Shown piece by piece: positions 8,452 through 15,892 of a stretch of DNA of 23,595 bases; the stretch's first letter is position 1; each line of letters opens with the position of its first letter. The stretch is from SAR202 cluster bacterium (GTDB lineage Bacteria; Chloroflexota; Dehalococcoidia; SAR202; CAJWER01), in the NCBI GenBank assembly GCA_030740335.1, contig JASLXL010000181.1, forward strand, positions 1 through 23,595, written 5' to 3'. The notes beneath the pieces are model-generated. The model searched no databases. It was given only the letters and a program-made list of their open reading frames with translations, and was not told where the DNA came from. The position numbers and the translations under genes were made by a program.

Positions 8452-8719
8452 CAGATTCGAGGGTATCCTCGGACACGTCCCCACTCATCTCCCAACGCAC
8501 GGTCCGAGCGCGCTGATCCCAACCGGGATTTTCGGCATCTCGCACCCAATTATCGAAATGGTATTGGCAGGGTTACACCTGACGAGTCTCCCAATTGGAC
8601 GGTACCCTCTATCGACGGAGGTGTAGCTCGGCTCTAGACCCAATATCACGTGGCATTGTAAGTAGTGTTCGTCCATGAGCCGAAGCTAGACGAGATCGTG
8701 GCTGAGACCGATGTCTCGG
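8452..8719. other. Intergenic region between pntB and the rpsL promoter
   Basis: No supported gene, tRNA or clear terminator. A hairpin with a 6-bp stem (8706-8721, loop of four) overlaps the pntB stop codon but has no following T tract, so it is at best a weak terminator of the pnt operon. The rest looks non-coding. Confidence 0.3.
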
Positions 8720-10123
8720 TCAGAGGTCTTCGATAGCGGCGATGACCCTCACCAACGACTCACGAGCGTCGCCAAACAGCATCGACGTATTTCCCTTGTA
8801 GAAGAGGTCGTTGTCGATTCCGGCAAAACCAGGACTGAGGCTGCGCTTCAAAACTATGACCTGCCCAGCACGGTCCACATTGAGAATGGGCATACCATAG
8901 ATAGGGCTTCCGGCGTCGTCGCGCGCGCCTGGGTTAACGACATCATTGGCGCCCACGACTACAACCACGTCCGTTGACGAGAATTCATCGTTAATTTGTT
9001 CGAGATCATACAGCTTGTCGTAGGGTACATCGGCCTCGGCCAACAACACATTCATATGGCCCGGCATCCTGCCGGCAACTGGATGGATGGCGTACTTGAC
9101 CGCAACGCCATTGGCTTCGATGAGCGCGCCTAACTCCTTGAGTTGGTGCTGAGCCTGGGCTACTGCCAGGCCATAGCCGGGAACAAAGATTACCGACCTG
9201 GCATAGGCTAGCATGACAGCTGAATCCTCGTGGGCTACCTCGCGAACCGGTCTGGTTTCACGTCCGGGATCAACTGATCCGCTCACGGTTTCGACGGCCC
9301 CGAACGCCCCGAACACGACATTGACCAGGGAGCGATTCATCGCCTTGGTCATGATTTGGGTCAAAATCAGGCCGGCTGCGCCAACGAGTGCACCCGCAAT
9401 GATCAACATCACGTTGCCCAAGACGAAACCGGCACTCGCAGCGGCCAATCCGGAGTAGGAATTCAGTAATGAAATCACGACCGGCATATCGGCGCCGCCG
9501 ATGGGAATTACCAACAGGATTCCCAGGAGAAGGCACGCGACGCTCAGGCCGATGAACACGGTCATGTCAGGCTCAATTACCAGATAGCCGATCATGGCTA
9601 AAATGCCGACGAACAGCAACAGACTAAAGGTTTTTTGGAGAGGGAACGTGACGGGACGGGTCGCGATGATCTCCTGCAACTTGCCAAAAGCGATCAGGCT
9701 TCCGGAGAACGTGACCGCTCCTATGAGCGTACCGATCATGATGGTTACGGACACATCCATAGACATATCGGTGCCATCCGAGATATTCCCATGGAAAACA
9801 CCAGCCGCCACCAGGGCCGATGCGGCGCCGCCAAGACCGTTGAACACGGCCACCATCTGCGGCATGGCGGTCATCTTGATCGCCCGTGCCATGATAGATC
9901 CGATTATCGCCCCAACAATGATGCCCGCGATGATCAATTCAAAGGAGACGATCTCCCGGTCTACCAGCGTAACCACCACGGCGATTAGCATCCCGAGCGA
10001 CGCTATACAGTTCCCCGATCTGGCGGTCTTCGGTGAGGCTAGTCGCTTGAGACCGAGGACAAATAAGATTACGGCGACGAGATATAGGGCACCAATAAAC
10101 AGGTCGAAATCGAAGTCGTTCAA
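8720..10123 (-). CDS. pntB: Proton-translocating NAD(P) transhydrogenase, beta subunit
   Basis: Inner-membrane subunit that couples hydride transfer from NADH to NADP+ to proton entry, supplying NADPH. The 467-residue product has about eight to nine hydrophobic segments between residues 8 and 260, including G-L-G-G-A-A-S-A-L near 97-105 and S-Y-S-G-L-A near 222-227. The soluble NADP-binding domain III follows with V-P-G-Y-G-L-A-V-A-Q-A-Q (314-325), H-P-V-A-G-R-M-P-G-H-M-N, G-A-N-D-V-V-N-P (391-398) and a C-terminal Y-K-G-N-T-S-M-L-F-G-D-A (442-453). All match PntB. It overlaps pntAB by ATGA and is the last gene of the operon. Confidence 0.97.
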   Translation of the reverse strand: MNDFDFDLFIGALYLVAVILFVLGLKRLASPKTARSGNCIASLGMLIAVVVTLVDREIVSFELIIAGIIVGAIIGSIMARAIKMTAMPQMVAVFNGLGGAASALVAAGVFHGNISDGTDMSMDVSVTIMIGTLIGAVTFSGSLIAFGKLQEIIATRPVTFPLQKTFSLLLFVGILAMIGYLVIEPDMTVFIGLSVACLLLGILLVIPIGGADMPVVISLLNSYSGLAAASAGFVLGNVMLIIAGALVGAAGLILTQIMTKAMNRSLVNVVFGAFGAVETVSGSVDPGRETRPVREVAHEDSAVMLAYARSVIFVPGYGLAVAQAQHQLKELGALIEANGVAVKYAIHPVAGRMPGHMNVLLAEADVPYDKLYDLEQINDEFSSTDVVVVVGANDVVNPGARDDAGSPIYGMPILNVDRAGQVIVLKRSLSPGFAGIDNDLFYKGNTSMLFGDARESLVRVIAAIEDL

Positions 10124-10419
10124 TTCTTGTCCACCGGGGATTTCTTGAACATCTGGAGCATGCGGTCGGTAACCATGAAGCCTCCCACTACGTTCACCGT
10201 AGCCAGGATCACTGCCATGAATCCGATGATTGCCCCCACGGTGACGTCCTCCTGCCCGGCGACGAGCAGTGCCCCGAGGATGGCGATGCCGGAAATGGCG
10301 TTGGCCCCCGACATGAGGGGGGTGTGAAGGGTCGGAGGTACCTTGGTAATCACCTCAAACCCGACAAACACCGCCAGAACAAATATAAAGAACTCTATCA
10401 GCAGAACGCTTTCAAACAA
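10120..10419 (-). CDS. pntAB: NAD(P) transhydrogenase alpha subunit, membrane part (split PntA2)
   Basis: The 99-residue product is the membrane half of the alpha subunit, separate here as in Rhodospirillum-type enzymes. Three hydrophobic helices are visible: about 5-22, 41-55 and 60-82. The conserved P-P-x-L-H-T-P-L-M-S-G-A-N-A-I-S-G segment is at about 28-44 and is typical of the domain. It starts 21 nt after pntAA ends and overlaps pntB by 4 nt. Together with pntAA and pntB it should form the complete proton-pumping complex. Confidence 0.95.
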   Translation of the reverse strand: MFESVLLIEFFIFVLAVFVGFEVITKVPPTLHTPLMSGANAISGIAILGALLVAGQEDVTVGAIIGFMAVILATVNVVGGFMVTDRMLQMFKKSPVDKN

Positions 10420-10440
10420 TTCCAGTCAACCTCACTACTA

Positions 10441-11601
10441 TTACTGAGTTGTCGGGCTGGCCATCTCCAGGGTCGGACCGTGGACGATCTGTCCACCGTG
10501 GGTGATGCAACATCCCTTCGTTATCTCGTCGTCGAAATCGATCTCTATGTTGCCTTCTTTTTCAAGATGGATCAGGAGATTAGAGATGTTTCTCGAATAC
10601 GCCTGGCTCGCATGGGTCGGAAGGGTGGAGGGCAGGTTCAAAGGCCCTACGACAGTTACACCGTGTTCAACGATCTCTTCCCCCGGAGCGGTAAGTTCAC
10701 AGTTCCCGCCCATTTCCGCAGCAAGATCGATCACAACTGCACCCAATCGCATGTCTACGACCATCTCCTTAGTGATCAGGGTCGGAGCGGGCTTGCCAGG
10801 GACCGCCGCTGTGGAGATCACAAAATCCATGTCCTGGATGTGGCTGTGAATGAGACCCCTGCTCGCCATCCTATCGGTGTCTGACTGAGCCCTGGCGTAG
10901 CCACCAGCGTCCTCGTTGTCCACGGTGGTGCCTTCAGCCTCTATGAAGGTGGCGCCGAGGCTCTGGACCTGCTCTTTCACTGCCGGACGGATATCGTACG
11001 CGTACATGACGGCGCCCAGTCGTCGAGCCGTGGCGATTGCCTGCAGCCCCGCGACGCCAACGCCGATCACGAGACCTTTTGAAGGGGCAAGTGTGCCGGC
11101 GGCGGTGATCATCATTGGGAATATCTTGCCCAGAGATGTGGCCGCCATCAGCGCTGCTTTATAGCCTGCGATGGATGCCATGGACGATAACGCGTCCATA
11201 CTCTGAGCGCGGGCGATACGGGGGATGGTGTCCATGCTGAAGCTTGTGAGCGACCGCTCAGCGAGCCGCTTGACCAGCTCATGATCGGACAGTGGCTGGA
11301 GCAGGCCGATAACCGAGGCGCCCTCGGGCAGCATATCGATTTCGTGGCGATCAGCGGCTTCGTCGTAGATCGGTTTCTGGACCTTGAGAACCACGTTGAC
11401 GGAGCCGTAGAGGGTTTCGGCGTCATCAACGACGGTTGCGCCGACTGCCTGATACGCCTGGTCCGAGATTAGAGCCTCGCGTCCTGCCCCCGATTCCACA
11501 AGTACTTCGATCCCAGCTTTGACAAGCCTGGTCACGGCGTCTGGGGTAAGTGCAACCCGCCGTTCTCCGGTCGCGATCTCCTTCGGGACGCCTACTTTCA
11601 C
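10441..11601 (-). CDS. pntAA: NAD(P) transhydrogenase alpha subunit, NAD-binding part (split PntA1)
   Basis: Soluble domain I subunit that binds NADH. The 386-residue product has M-K-V-G-V-P-K-E at the N-terminus, the signature R-A-Q-S-M-D-A-L-S-S-M-A (131-142) and the Rossmann loop G-V-G-V-A-G-L-Q-A (180-188). This family resembles alanine dehydrogenase, but the R-A-Q-S-M-D motif, the adjacent pntAB/pntB genes and the length (about 380 for split forms) identify PntAA. It starts with GTG at 11599-11601, with GGAG eight nt upstream. The fused alpha subunit found in E. coli would be about 510 residues. Confidence 0.95.
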   Translation of the reverse strand: MKVGVPKEIATGERRVALTPDAVTRLVKAGIEVLVESGAGREALISDQAYQAVGATVVDDAETLYGSVNVVLKVQKPIYDEAADRHEIDMLPEGASVIGLLQPLSDHELVKRLAERSLTSFSMDTIPRIARAQSMDALSSMASIAGYKAALMAATSLGKIFPMMITAAGTLAPSKGLVIGVGVAGLQAIATARRLGAVMYAYDIRPAVKEQVQSLGATFIEAEGTTVDNEDAGGYARAQSDTDRMASRGLIHSHIQDMDFVISTAAVPGKPAPTLITKEMVVDMRLGAVVIDLAAEMGGNCELTAPGEEIVEHGVTVVGPLNLPSTLPTHASQAYSRNISNLLIHLEKEGNIEIDFDDEITKGCCITHGGQIVHGPTLEMASPTTQ

Positions 11602-12192
11602 GCAGTCTGCTCCAATTGGTTAGTTTGTCTATGCGGACGGTGCCTTCATCCATTAAACCACACCATCGAGGCAACAGAGGTACCTAGTGTACGCTTGCCT
11701 GGTGTACGCTTGCCTGCAATGGTGGTTTTCGCTAGGAACGAACTCTGTGCACTGGGTGGCGTCCACAGTTCCACCGGCACCGCGCCCTTGAAATCTTCAG
11801 CACACTCGGGACTTGCGCCAGGTTAAGACCCTCCACACAAGCCTATAGAGACGTCGCAGCGTGCCCTTGTATGAGGGTCGCACGTCGCTATGAAACACCC
11901 GTGAAGAACCATCAGTGCGGCGTGAGATACGCATCAACGTTCAGCTTCTGGGGCCCTGACCACCACACCGATCACCCTGGGTACACCCACCGGGCATCGC
12001 AACGGGGAATTCACGACCGCCACCACCAAAATCACCCCGGTATGACATCGAATATGAGACGATAGAGGAGTCAGAAGATCATCCCATGGTAGACACTGTT
12101 GCATCAGATAGACAAGTGGGAGGGAACGACCCGGCGGCGAACGACCCAGTCTGCCGATAGCTGTTTACCTACGAAGAAAGTGAGCCAACAGC
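11602..12192. other. Gene-poor region upstream of pntAA
   Basis: No gene is supported. It contains a tandem 15-bp repeat (11687-11716) upstream of pntAA. Several short plus-strand open stretches with coding-like residues occur at about 11940-12160 in different frames and are interrupted by stops, as expected for decayed coding DNA. One such frame ends at the TAG at 12158-12160. No clear promoter for pntAA was found. Confidence 0.35.
11687..11716. repeat. Perfect tandem direct repeat, 2 x 15 bp, upstream of pntAA
   Basis: Two adjacent exact copies of gtgtacgcttgcctg sit 86-115 bp upstream of the pntAA GTG. Each copy spans more than one helical turn (15 bp). It could be a regulator binding site for the pnt operon or a simple replication-slippage duplication; the sequence alone cannot decide. 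Confidence 0.8.
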
Positions 12193-12330
12193 ATGCAAGG
12201 TGCCCTGACCAACGATCCAAACGCGGTCGATATAGTCGATATAGAGGTGCCCTTCAGGAAGGCCGGAGGCTACGGCCTGATCCAGCCAAACGTAGAGAAG
12301 ATGGAAGGCAGTCACGGTGATGGCGCGTAG
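12193..12330 (+). CDS. Small hypothetical protein (45 aa), doubtful
   Basis: A 45-residue frame starting at ATG 12193, preceded immediately by an in-frame TGA. The product is hydrophilic and acidic in its first half (N-D-P-N-A-V-D-I-V-D-I-E-V-P) followed by G-G-Y-G-L-I-Q-P-N-V-E-K. I do not recognise it. The residue composition is protein-like and low in Cys/Arg, unlike the shadow frames nearby. Its TAG shares its last base with the GTG start of the next ORF (TAGTG), a spacing seen in coupled genes. No good ribosome-binding site was seen, and it may be a remnant rather than a gene. Confidence 0.3.
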   Translation: MQGALTNDPNAVDIVDIEVPFRKAGGYGLIQPNVEKMEGSHGDGA

Positions 12331-12572
12331 TGACAGGCACGACTGGCGCTGAGGGCAACAGCAAAGATATAGCCGCATCATGGTTTGTTAAGTCAGAAGG
12401 CGGCGAGCCATTGGGACAAATCTATCGCGGCGAAAAAGCGGCTGTCCCCTCTCCGGGCTCAGTTCTGACAGCTGAAGCAAAGTGGCGCAGCACCGAGGTG
12501 GTGTCTTTTAGGGAGCTGGGACCAACTTGCTCAATACGGCGCTTTGCGGTGGTCGTCCGCGTATTGGAGTAA
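12330..12572 (+). CDS. Small hypothetical protein (80 aa), doubtful
   Basis: An 80-residue frame from GTG 12330, overlapping the previous ORF by one base. The N-terminal 30 residues are polar. The second half reads like a small beta-strand domain: G-Q-I-Y-R-G-E-K-A-A-V-P-S-P-G-S-V followed by strands ending in R-F-A-V-V-V-R-V-L-E. There is no signal peptide, membrane segment or recognised family. The position, convergent with a pseudogene in a decaying region, means it could be the surviving piece of a broken gene. The two small ORFs might also be one gene split by a frameshift. Confidence 0.35.
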   Translation: MTGTTGAEGNSKDIAASWFVKSEGGEPLGQIYRGEKAAVPSPGSVLTAEAKWRSTEVVSFRELGPTCSIRRFAVVVRVLE

Positions 12573-12575
12573 GGC

Positions 12576-13424
12576 TCACCCAGGTGAGTCCCTATCGAGG
12601 CGTCTAAGAAGTGGACGAGACCGACGGCAGCTCGTTCGCCAAGTGCTCGGATTTCTTCGAGCGACTATGCGAGTGAAACCAAGATAGCGACCCTTGTAGA
12701 CTCGCATCAGTGCAGTTTCGTAAACGGTCTTTTCGCGCTCGTCGTCGCGCCACTTGGCCGAAATCTCCTCTGCCGTCAGGCAGAGCTTCCAGCCATTCGG
12801 GACCAAATCGGCCCGCTCGACCTCGACAACCTCGCTTCTCTCCCAATTCCTGCGCCACCACTCGTGGCTATGGAAACTCCAGGAACTTGAGTGCCAATAG
12901 AGCTTCAGGTGCTCTGGAATTGAGGCCGACGGGACCTCCTGGGCCAGGCCAGGCACCACGATTCATGTCTGTCCATCGGACTTCACCAAGTGAGAGAATC
13001 TGTCCGGCAGGTACAGAGCGTCCGCTCCAAAGTAGTGATACGAGTCCATACTTACAATGGCGTCGAAGAATCCGTTCGCGAACAGAATGTCGTGGGCTTC
13101 GACGCGGATCAGGAACACCTGGTCGTTAAGGCCAAACGCGCGAATCCGCTCCAAGCTATCGCTGGGGTCGATCCAGAGATCGGCGGCTTAGACCTGCAAC
13201 CCGAATTCCTTTGCCAGAAATATTGAGTTGCCGGCCTTCCAGCACTCCATATCCAACACGCGAATGCCGGGCTCGAGGATCATGACCTGGCTGAGGGATT
13301 CCTTAAGTCACATGACGTTGGAACCCATCATGTTCACTATGACCCAATCCGGATCGTAGGCGCTCGGACGGGTGAGCCATTCGAACTGGAATGCTCGTGC
13401 CAATTCCTACTTGGTTATGCTCAA
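12576..13424 (-). pseudogene. Class I SAM-dependent methyltransferase, degraded by in-frame stops
   Basis: One minus-strand frame reads continuously like a methyltransferase of about 270 residues but is broken by stops at 13407-13409 (TAG), 13308-13310 (TGA), 13188-13190 (TAA) and 12963-12965 (TGA). Visible pieces in order: an N-terminal segment with F-E-W-L-T-R-P-S-A-Y-D-P-D-W; motif I remnant L-E-P-G-I-R-V-L-D-M-E-C-W-K-A-G, where the family has D-x-G-C-G-x-G/A; a second strand with A-A-D-L-W; F-F-D-A-I-V-S-M-D-S-Y-H-Y-F (motif IV/V region); V-V-P-G-L; and a C-terminal part with S-F-H-S-H-E-W-W-R. The glycine-rich SAM loop is itself damaged. A TTG at 13424 is a plausible original start, 23 nt after the hydrolase gene. 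The original 3' end is uncertain and probably near 12630. Confidence 0.85.
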
Positions 13425-13447
13425 TGTGACCTATTTCCGCTGGTGAA

Positions 13448-14353
13448 TTAGAGCCATTTCCGGAGGTACATGAGAATCTGTGATCGCATGTCGGCAGTCT
13501 CGAAGTGGCCGGTCTCGTATCGCAGGAGTTTCCATGCGTCCGGTGCGCCGGCTGATGTATAGGCCTCAGTCAGTTCCGCGTCGATTCGATCCAAGCCTGC
13601 TATCGGCGTCAGCTTATCGTAGTTGCCGGCGAGTCCAAGATGGGGACGGGGCGCAATCAGAGCGTTGATCTGGGACGTAGTGAAGTGTTTGAGGAGACCG
13701 GGCACGAAGTAGTAGAAGCCGTGGCGATCGAGGTCGTTGGTGTCCATTAGGGCGTCGAAGTCGGTGAGGCAGCAGATGTCTATGCACACGCGAATTCGAG
13801 TGTCTAGGGCGGCGACCCACCAGGCCATTGTGCTACCCATGGAGATTCCCAGGGTGCCGATTCTGCCGGAATCGACGTCGGGCCTGGACCCCAGGTAGTC
13901 GATGGCCCTCAGGGAATCGTAGACCATCATCCCCCACATCACCTGGCCACGCCACAACATGGATTTGAACAGCGTGCCCTCGGAACGACCTCGCCTCTCC
14001 CCAAAGGCCCAGGTGTCGATGCAGAGCGCTGCGTAACCCTCGCGTGCCAGTAGTTCCGCGTACGGTGGCTGCTGAAGAGCGTCGCGGCCCTCGATCATTT
14101 CGTCTTTGCCAAGGACATAATCGCCCCCATGGGCGTGGTTGTAGAGAACGGTGGGAAACCGCCCCTCGCTGACTATCGGCCTGGTGAAGTAGGCGGGCAC
14201 GCTCTCGATGCCATTGAGATCGAGCACCAACTTCTCTAGGACGTAATGCTCTCGCTCCTCCTCGTCAACCTTGCGGACTGAGATGTCTCGGTGGCGGTCA
14301 GGTAGGTCTCCGAGTACGCTGTACAACTGGATTCGGCGGGCCTCCGAGTCCAC
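13448..14353 (-). CDS. Alpha/beta hydrolase, dienelactone-hydrolase/acetyl-xylan-esterase-like
   Basis: Predicted cytoplasmic serine hydrolase of 301 residues. The catalytic triad is visible: nucleophile Ser171 in G-I-S-M-G (169-173), Asp246 in G-N-Y-D-K-L-T-P, and His283 in E-T-G-H-F-E-T. An oxyanion-loop type N-H-A-H-G-G segment is at 72-77. The cap region W-A-F-G-E-R-R-G-R (115-123) resembles the AXE1/DLH group that acts on esters or lactones; the substrate is unknown. It starts with GTG at 14351-14353, with GGAG eight nt upstream inside the end of the preceding phosphoesterase gene (2-nt gap), so the two are co-translated. No signal peptide. The class is well supported, the specific reaction is not. 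Confidence 0.85.
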   Translation of the reverse strand: MDSEARRIQLYSVLGDLPDRHRDISVRKVDEEEREHYVLEKLVLDLNGIESVPAYFTRPIVSEGRFPTVLYNHAHGGDYVLGKDEMIEGRDALQQPPYAELLAREGYAALCIDTWAFGERRGRSEGTLFKSMLWRGQVMWGMMVYDSLRAIDYLGSRPDVDSGRIGTLGISMGSTMAWWVAALDTRIRVCIDICCLTDFDALMDTNDLDRHGFYYFVPGLLKHFTTSQINALIAPRPHLGLAGNYDKLTPIAGLDRIDAELTEAYTSAGAPDAWKLLRYETGHFETADMRSQILMYLRKWL

Positions 14354-14355
14354 GG

Positions 14356-15234
14356 CTAAATCTCCAAACCCGGACTGAACTCTGTTGGCATTTCGTCGAA
14401 AGCGTAAAATCGGTGGGAAATGCCGGCGGGGTGGACTGTTACCAGCCTGAGCCCGGAAGGGTCGGGCCCAAGGGGCAGGCCCGTAGCGACCGTTACGACA
14501 ATCTGGAGGCCTCCGAAAAATGCGGTATGGTTGCGATGCCAGTGCCCTGAGAACACCGTCGCAACGTCGTATTCAGTTAGCAAGTCTATCAGTATCCGCC
14601 TTCGCTCCTGAGGCAGTACCAACCAGCTGTCACCTTCGTCCACGTAGGTCAGGAAGGGTGGATGGTGTGTGAAGAGCACGATGTTATCGACACCTGCTTC
14701 ACGGGCGCTGCGAAGGTCTGATTTCAGGAACTCGATCTGCTTTTCAAGTTCGTCAGGGATGTTCACGGGCTGCTGCCAGACTGTGCTATTCAGCACGACG
14801 AAGTGGGAGCCGCTGCGGTCGAACGAGTAGAAGTCGGGGCCGAATCGCTCACGGTAGTTCTTGATGGACTCGTGGGTCGGTTCATTCGTTACGTCGTGGT
14901 TTCCCGCGACCCAGTACATGGGGATGTCCGGATCGAGTGTTGATGTGATGCGCTTGAGCTCGGCAAGCTCGTCGGCGGGATCGACCTTGTTGTTACACAT
15001 GTCCCCGCACGTGATTACAAAGTCCGGACGGAGCCTGTTGGCCGCAGCGATTGCCTTGCTATAGTGATCGGTTTCATAGTCGAGGCCGTAGGTTTCTGGC
15101 GCGAATGGGAGTTTCAATCCCATGCCATCAAACCTGATTCTCTCCGTGTCGTCCATACGACTTAGCTGAGCATACATTCCGAACTGGGGGTCGGCAAGTT
15201 GCATGAAGAAAAAAGACAATGAGTTCACTCTCAC
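14356..15234 (-). CDS. Calcineurin-like metallophosphoesterase, CPPED1-like
   Basis: Predicted binuclear-metal phosphoesterase of 292 residues. Motifs in order: A-D-P-Q-F-G-M (14-20), G-D-M-C-N-N (77-82), G-N-H-D (111-114), F-T-H-H-P-P (His190/191) and S-G-H-W-H-R-N (229-235). The usual D-x-H of motif I is D-P-Q here. A-D-P-Q-F-G together with G-H-x-H-R-N is the pattern I know from the CPPED1/CSTP1 serine/threonine phosphatase family, so this is a divergent but likely active family member. The start could be GTG 15234, GTG 15228 or a TTG at about 15219; motif I begins very close to the N-terminus in all cases. It is the first gene of a two-gene unit with the downstream hydrolase. Confidence 0.85.
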   Translation of the reverse strand: MRVNSLSFFFMQLADPQFGMYAQLSRMDDTERIRFDGMGLKLPFAPETYGLDYETDHYSKAIAAANRLRPDFVITCGDMCNNKVDPADELAELKRITSTLDPDIPMYWVAGNHDVTNEPTHESIKNYRERFGPDFYSFDRSGSHFVVLNSTVWQQPVNIPDELEKQIEFLKSDLRSAREAGVDNIVLFTHHPPFLTYVDEGDSWLVLPQERRRILIDLLTEYDVATVFSGHWHRNHTAFFGGLQIVVTVATGLPLGPDPSGLRLVTVHPAGISHRFYAFDEMPTEFSPGLEI

Positions 15235-15373
15235 AGTGGGCAGTCTGGACGCGTCTCATCGCGACCCAGCTATCGCAGCTTGAGCCAATAGGATACTACC
15301 GAAGGTGCGCCGGAGAAAAGTCACCACGACTGCGCATGGTATAAGTGTATGGCCTCGGCAAGAAGGATAAGCC

Positions 15374-15490
15374 ATGGAGTATCGCAATGTCGGCAGTTCC
15401 GGGCTGCAGGTCTCAGCCGTTGGCCTGGGAACCAATAATTTTGGCGGACGGCTGGACCTGGAGGCTACGGACGCGGTGATAAAGCGTTAG
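15374..15490 (+). pseudogene. Aldo/keto reductase, 5' fragment (38 codons)
   Basis: From ATG 15374, preceded by AAGGA at suitable spacing, the frame gives a clear aldo/keto reductase N-terminus: M-E-Y-R-N-V-G-S-S-G-L-Q-V-S, then G-L-G-T-N-N-F-G-G-R and T-D-A-V-I-K-R before a TAG at 15488-15490. Family members continue with A-x-x-x-G-V-N-x-x-D-T-A-x-x-Y-G, which is missing. The break lies beside recombinase-like sequence, so the 3' part was probably lost by insertion or deletion. It is distinct from the intact reductase at 15893-16876, which has a different N-terminus. Confidence 0.8.
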
Positions 15491-15494
15491 GTAG

Positions 15495-15830
15495 ACCGGA
15501 GTATCATGTCGAAGGGCTGGGCTCGAAGAGAAGGGTGTTCACGCGTTCCGTAGGGCAGCCGCAGCCCAGATGAAGCGGCTCGGAATAAACGACAGCAACA
15601 TCCTAGAGGTCATGGGCTGGAAGGACGTAAACATGTTGCGGCGCTCCATCGCAGCTATCGCGATGGAGGGCTGTTGCTGCATACTCTGTATGGATGAGCA
15701 CGTGGCGACGGGTGGGCACCGGATGAGTCGTAGTGGCAACGCATGGGTCGGATGGCGAGGTCTGGCAATGTGGGGTGCGCTTTTCGCGGTGGCGGCGGTC
15801 GTACTATGGCTTGTGGAGGCGACCGGCTAG
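15495..15830 (+). pseudogene. Tyrosine recombinase/integrase C-terminal remnant
   Basis: The open frame from 15495 reads R-R-A-G-L-E-E-K-G-V-H-A-F-R-R-A-A-A-A-Q-M-K-R-L-G and then I-L-E-V-M-G-W-K-D-V-N-M-L-R-R. This matches the C-terminal catalytic core of phage-type integrases: the H-x-x-R box (H-A-F-R) and the M-G-W helix before the catalytic Tyr. At the expected R-R-Y position it has R-R-S, and the tail diverges into a Cys-rich stretch and then an apparent transmembrane helix (W-G-A-L-F-A-V-A-A-V-V-L-W-L) ending at TAG 15828. The upstream two thirds of the protein, including the first catalytic Arg, are absent. It is a dead fragment, possibly fused to unrelated small-membrane-protein sequence from about 15680. 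Confidence 0.7.
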
Positions 15831-15892
15831 TTCGGAAGGCGTACAGTTACCCGCCCTACGGTCCACCGGAAGGACACCCTTTCCGGGACCTG

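Noticed and set aside
8623..8660. GGAGGTGTAGCTCGGC resembling a tRNA 5' end
   Set aside because: No matching acceptor stem, anticodon arm or T-loop follows.
8706..8721. Hairpin at the pntB stop as an intrinsic terminator
   Set aside because: No T tract follows and the stem is only 6 bp, so it was not called as a terminator.
10441..11601. Alanine dehydrogenase instead of PntAA
   Set aside because: The R-A-Q-S-M-D-A-L motif and the adjacent pntAB and pntB genes identify the transhydrogenase subunit.
11871..12065. 64-residue His-rich plus-strand ORF
   Set aside because: Composition is biased, there is no ribosome-binding site, and other frames across it look equally coding-like; it is probably decayed DNA.
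12169..12381. 70-residue minus-strand ORF opposite the small plus-strand pair
   Set aside because: Cys/Leu-rich shadow with no recognisable features.
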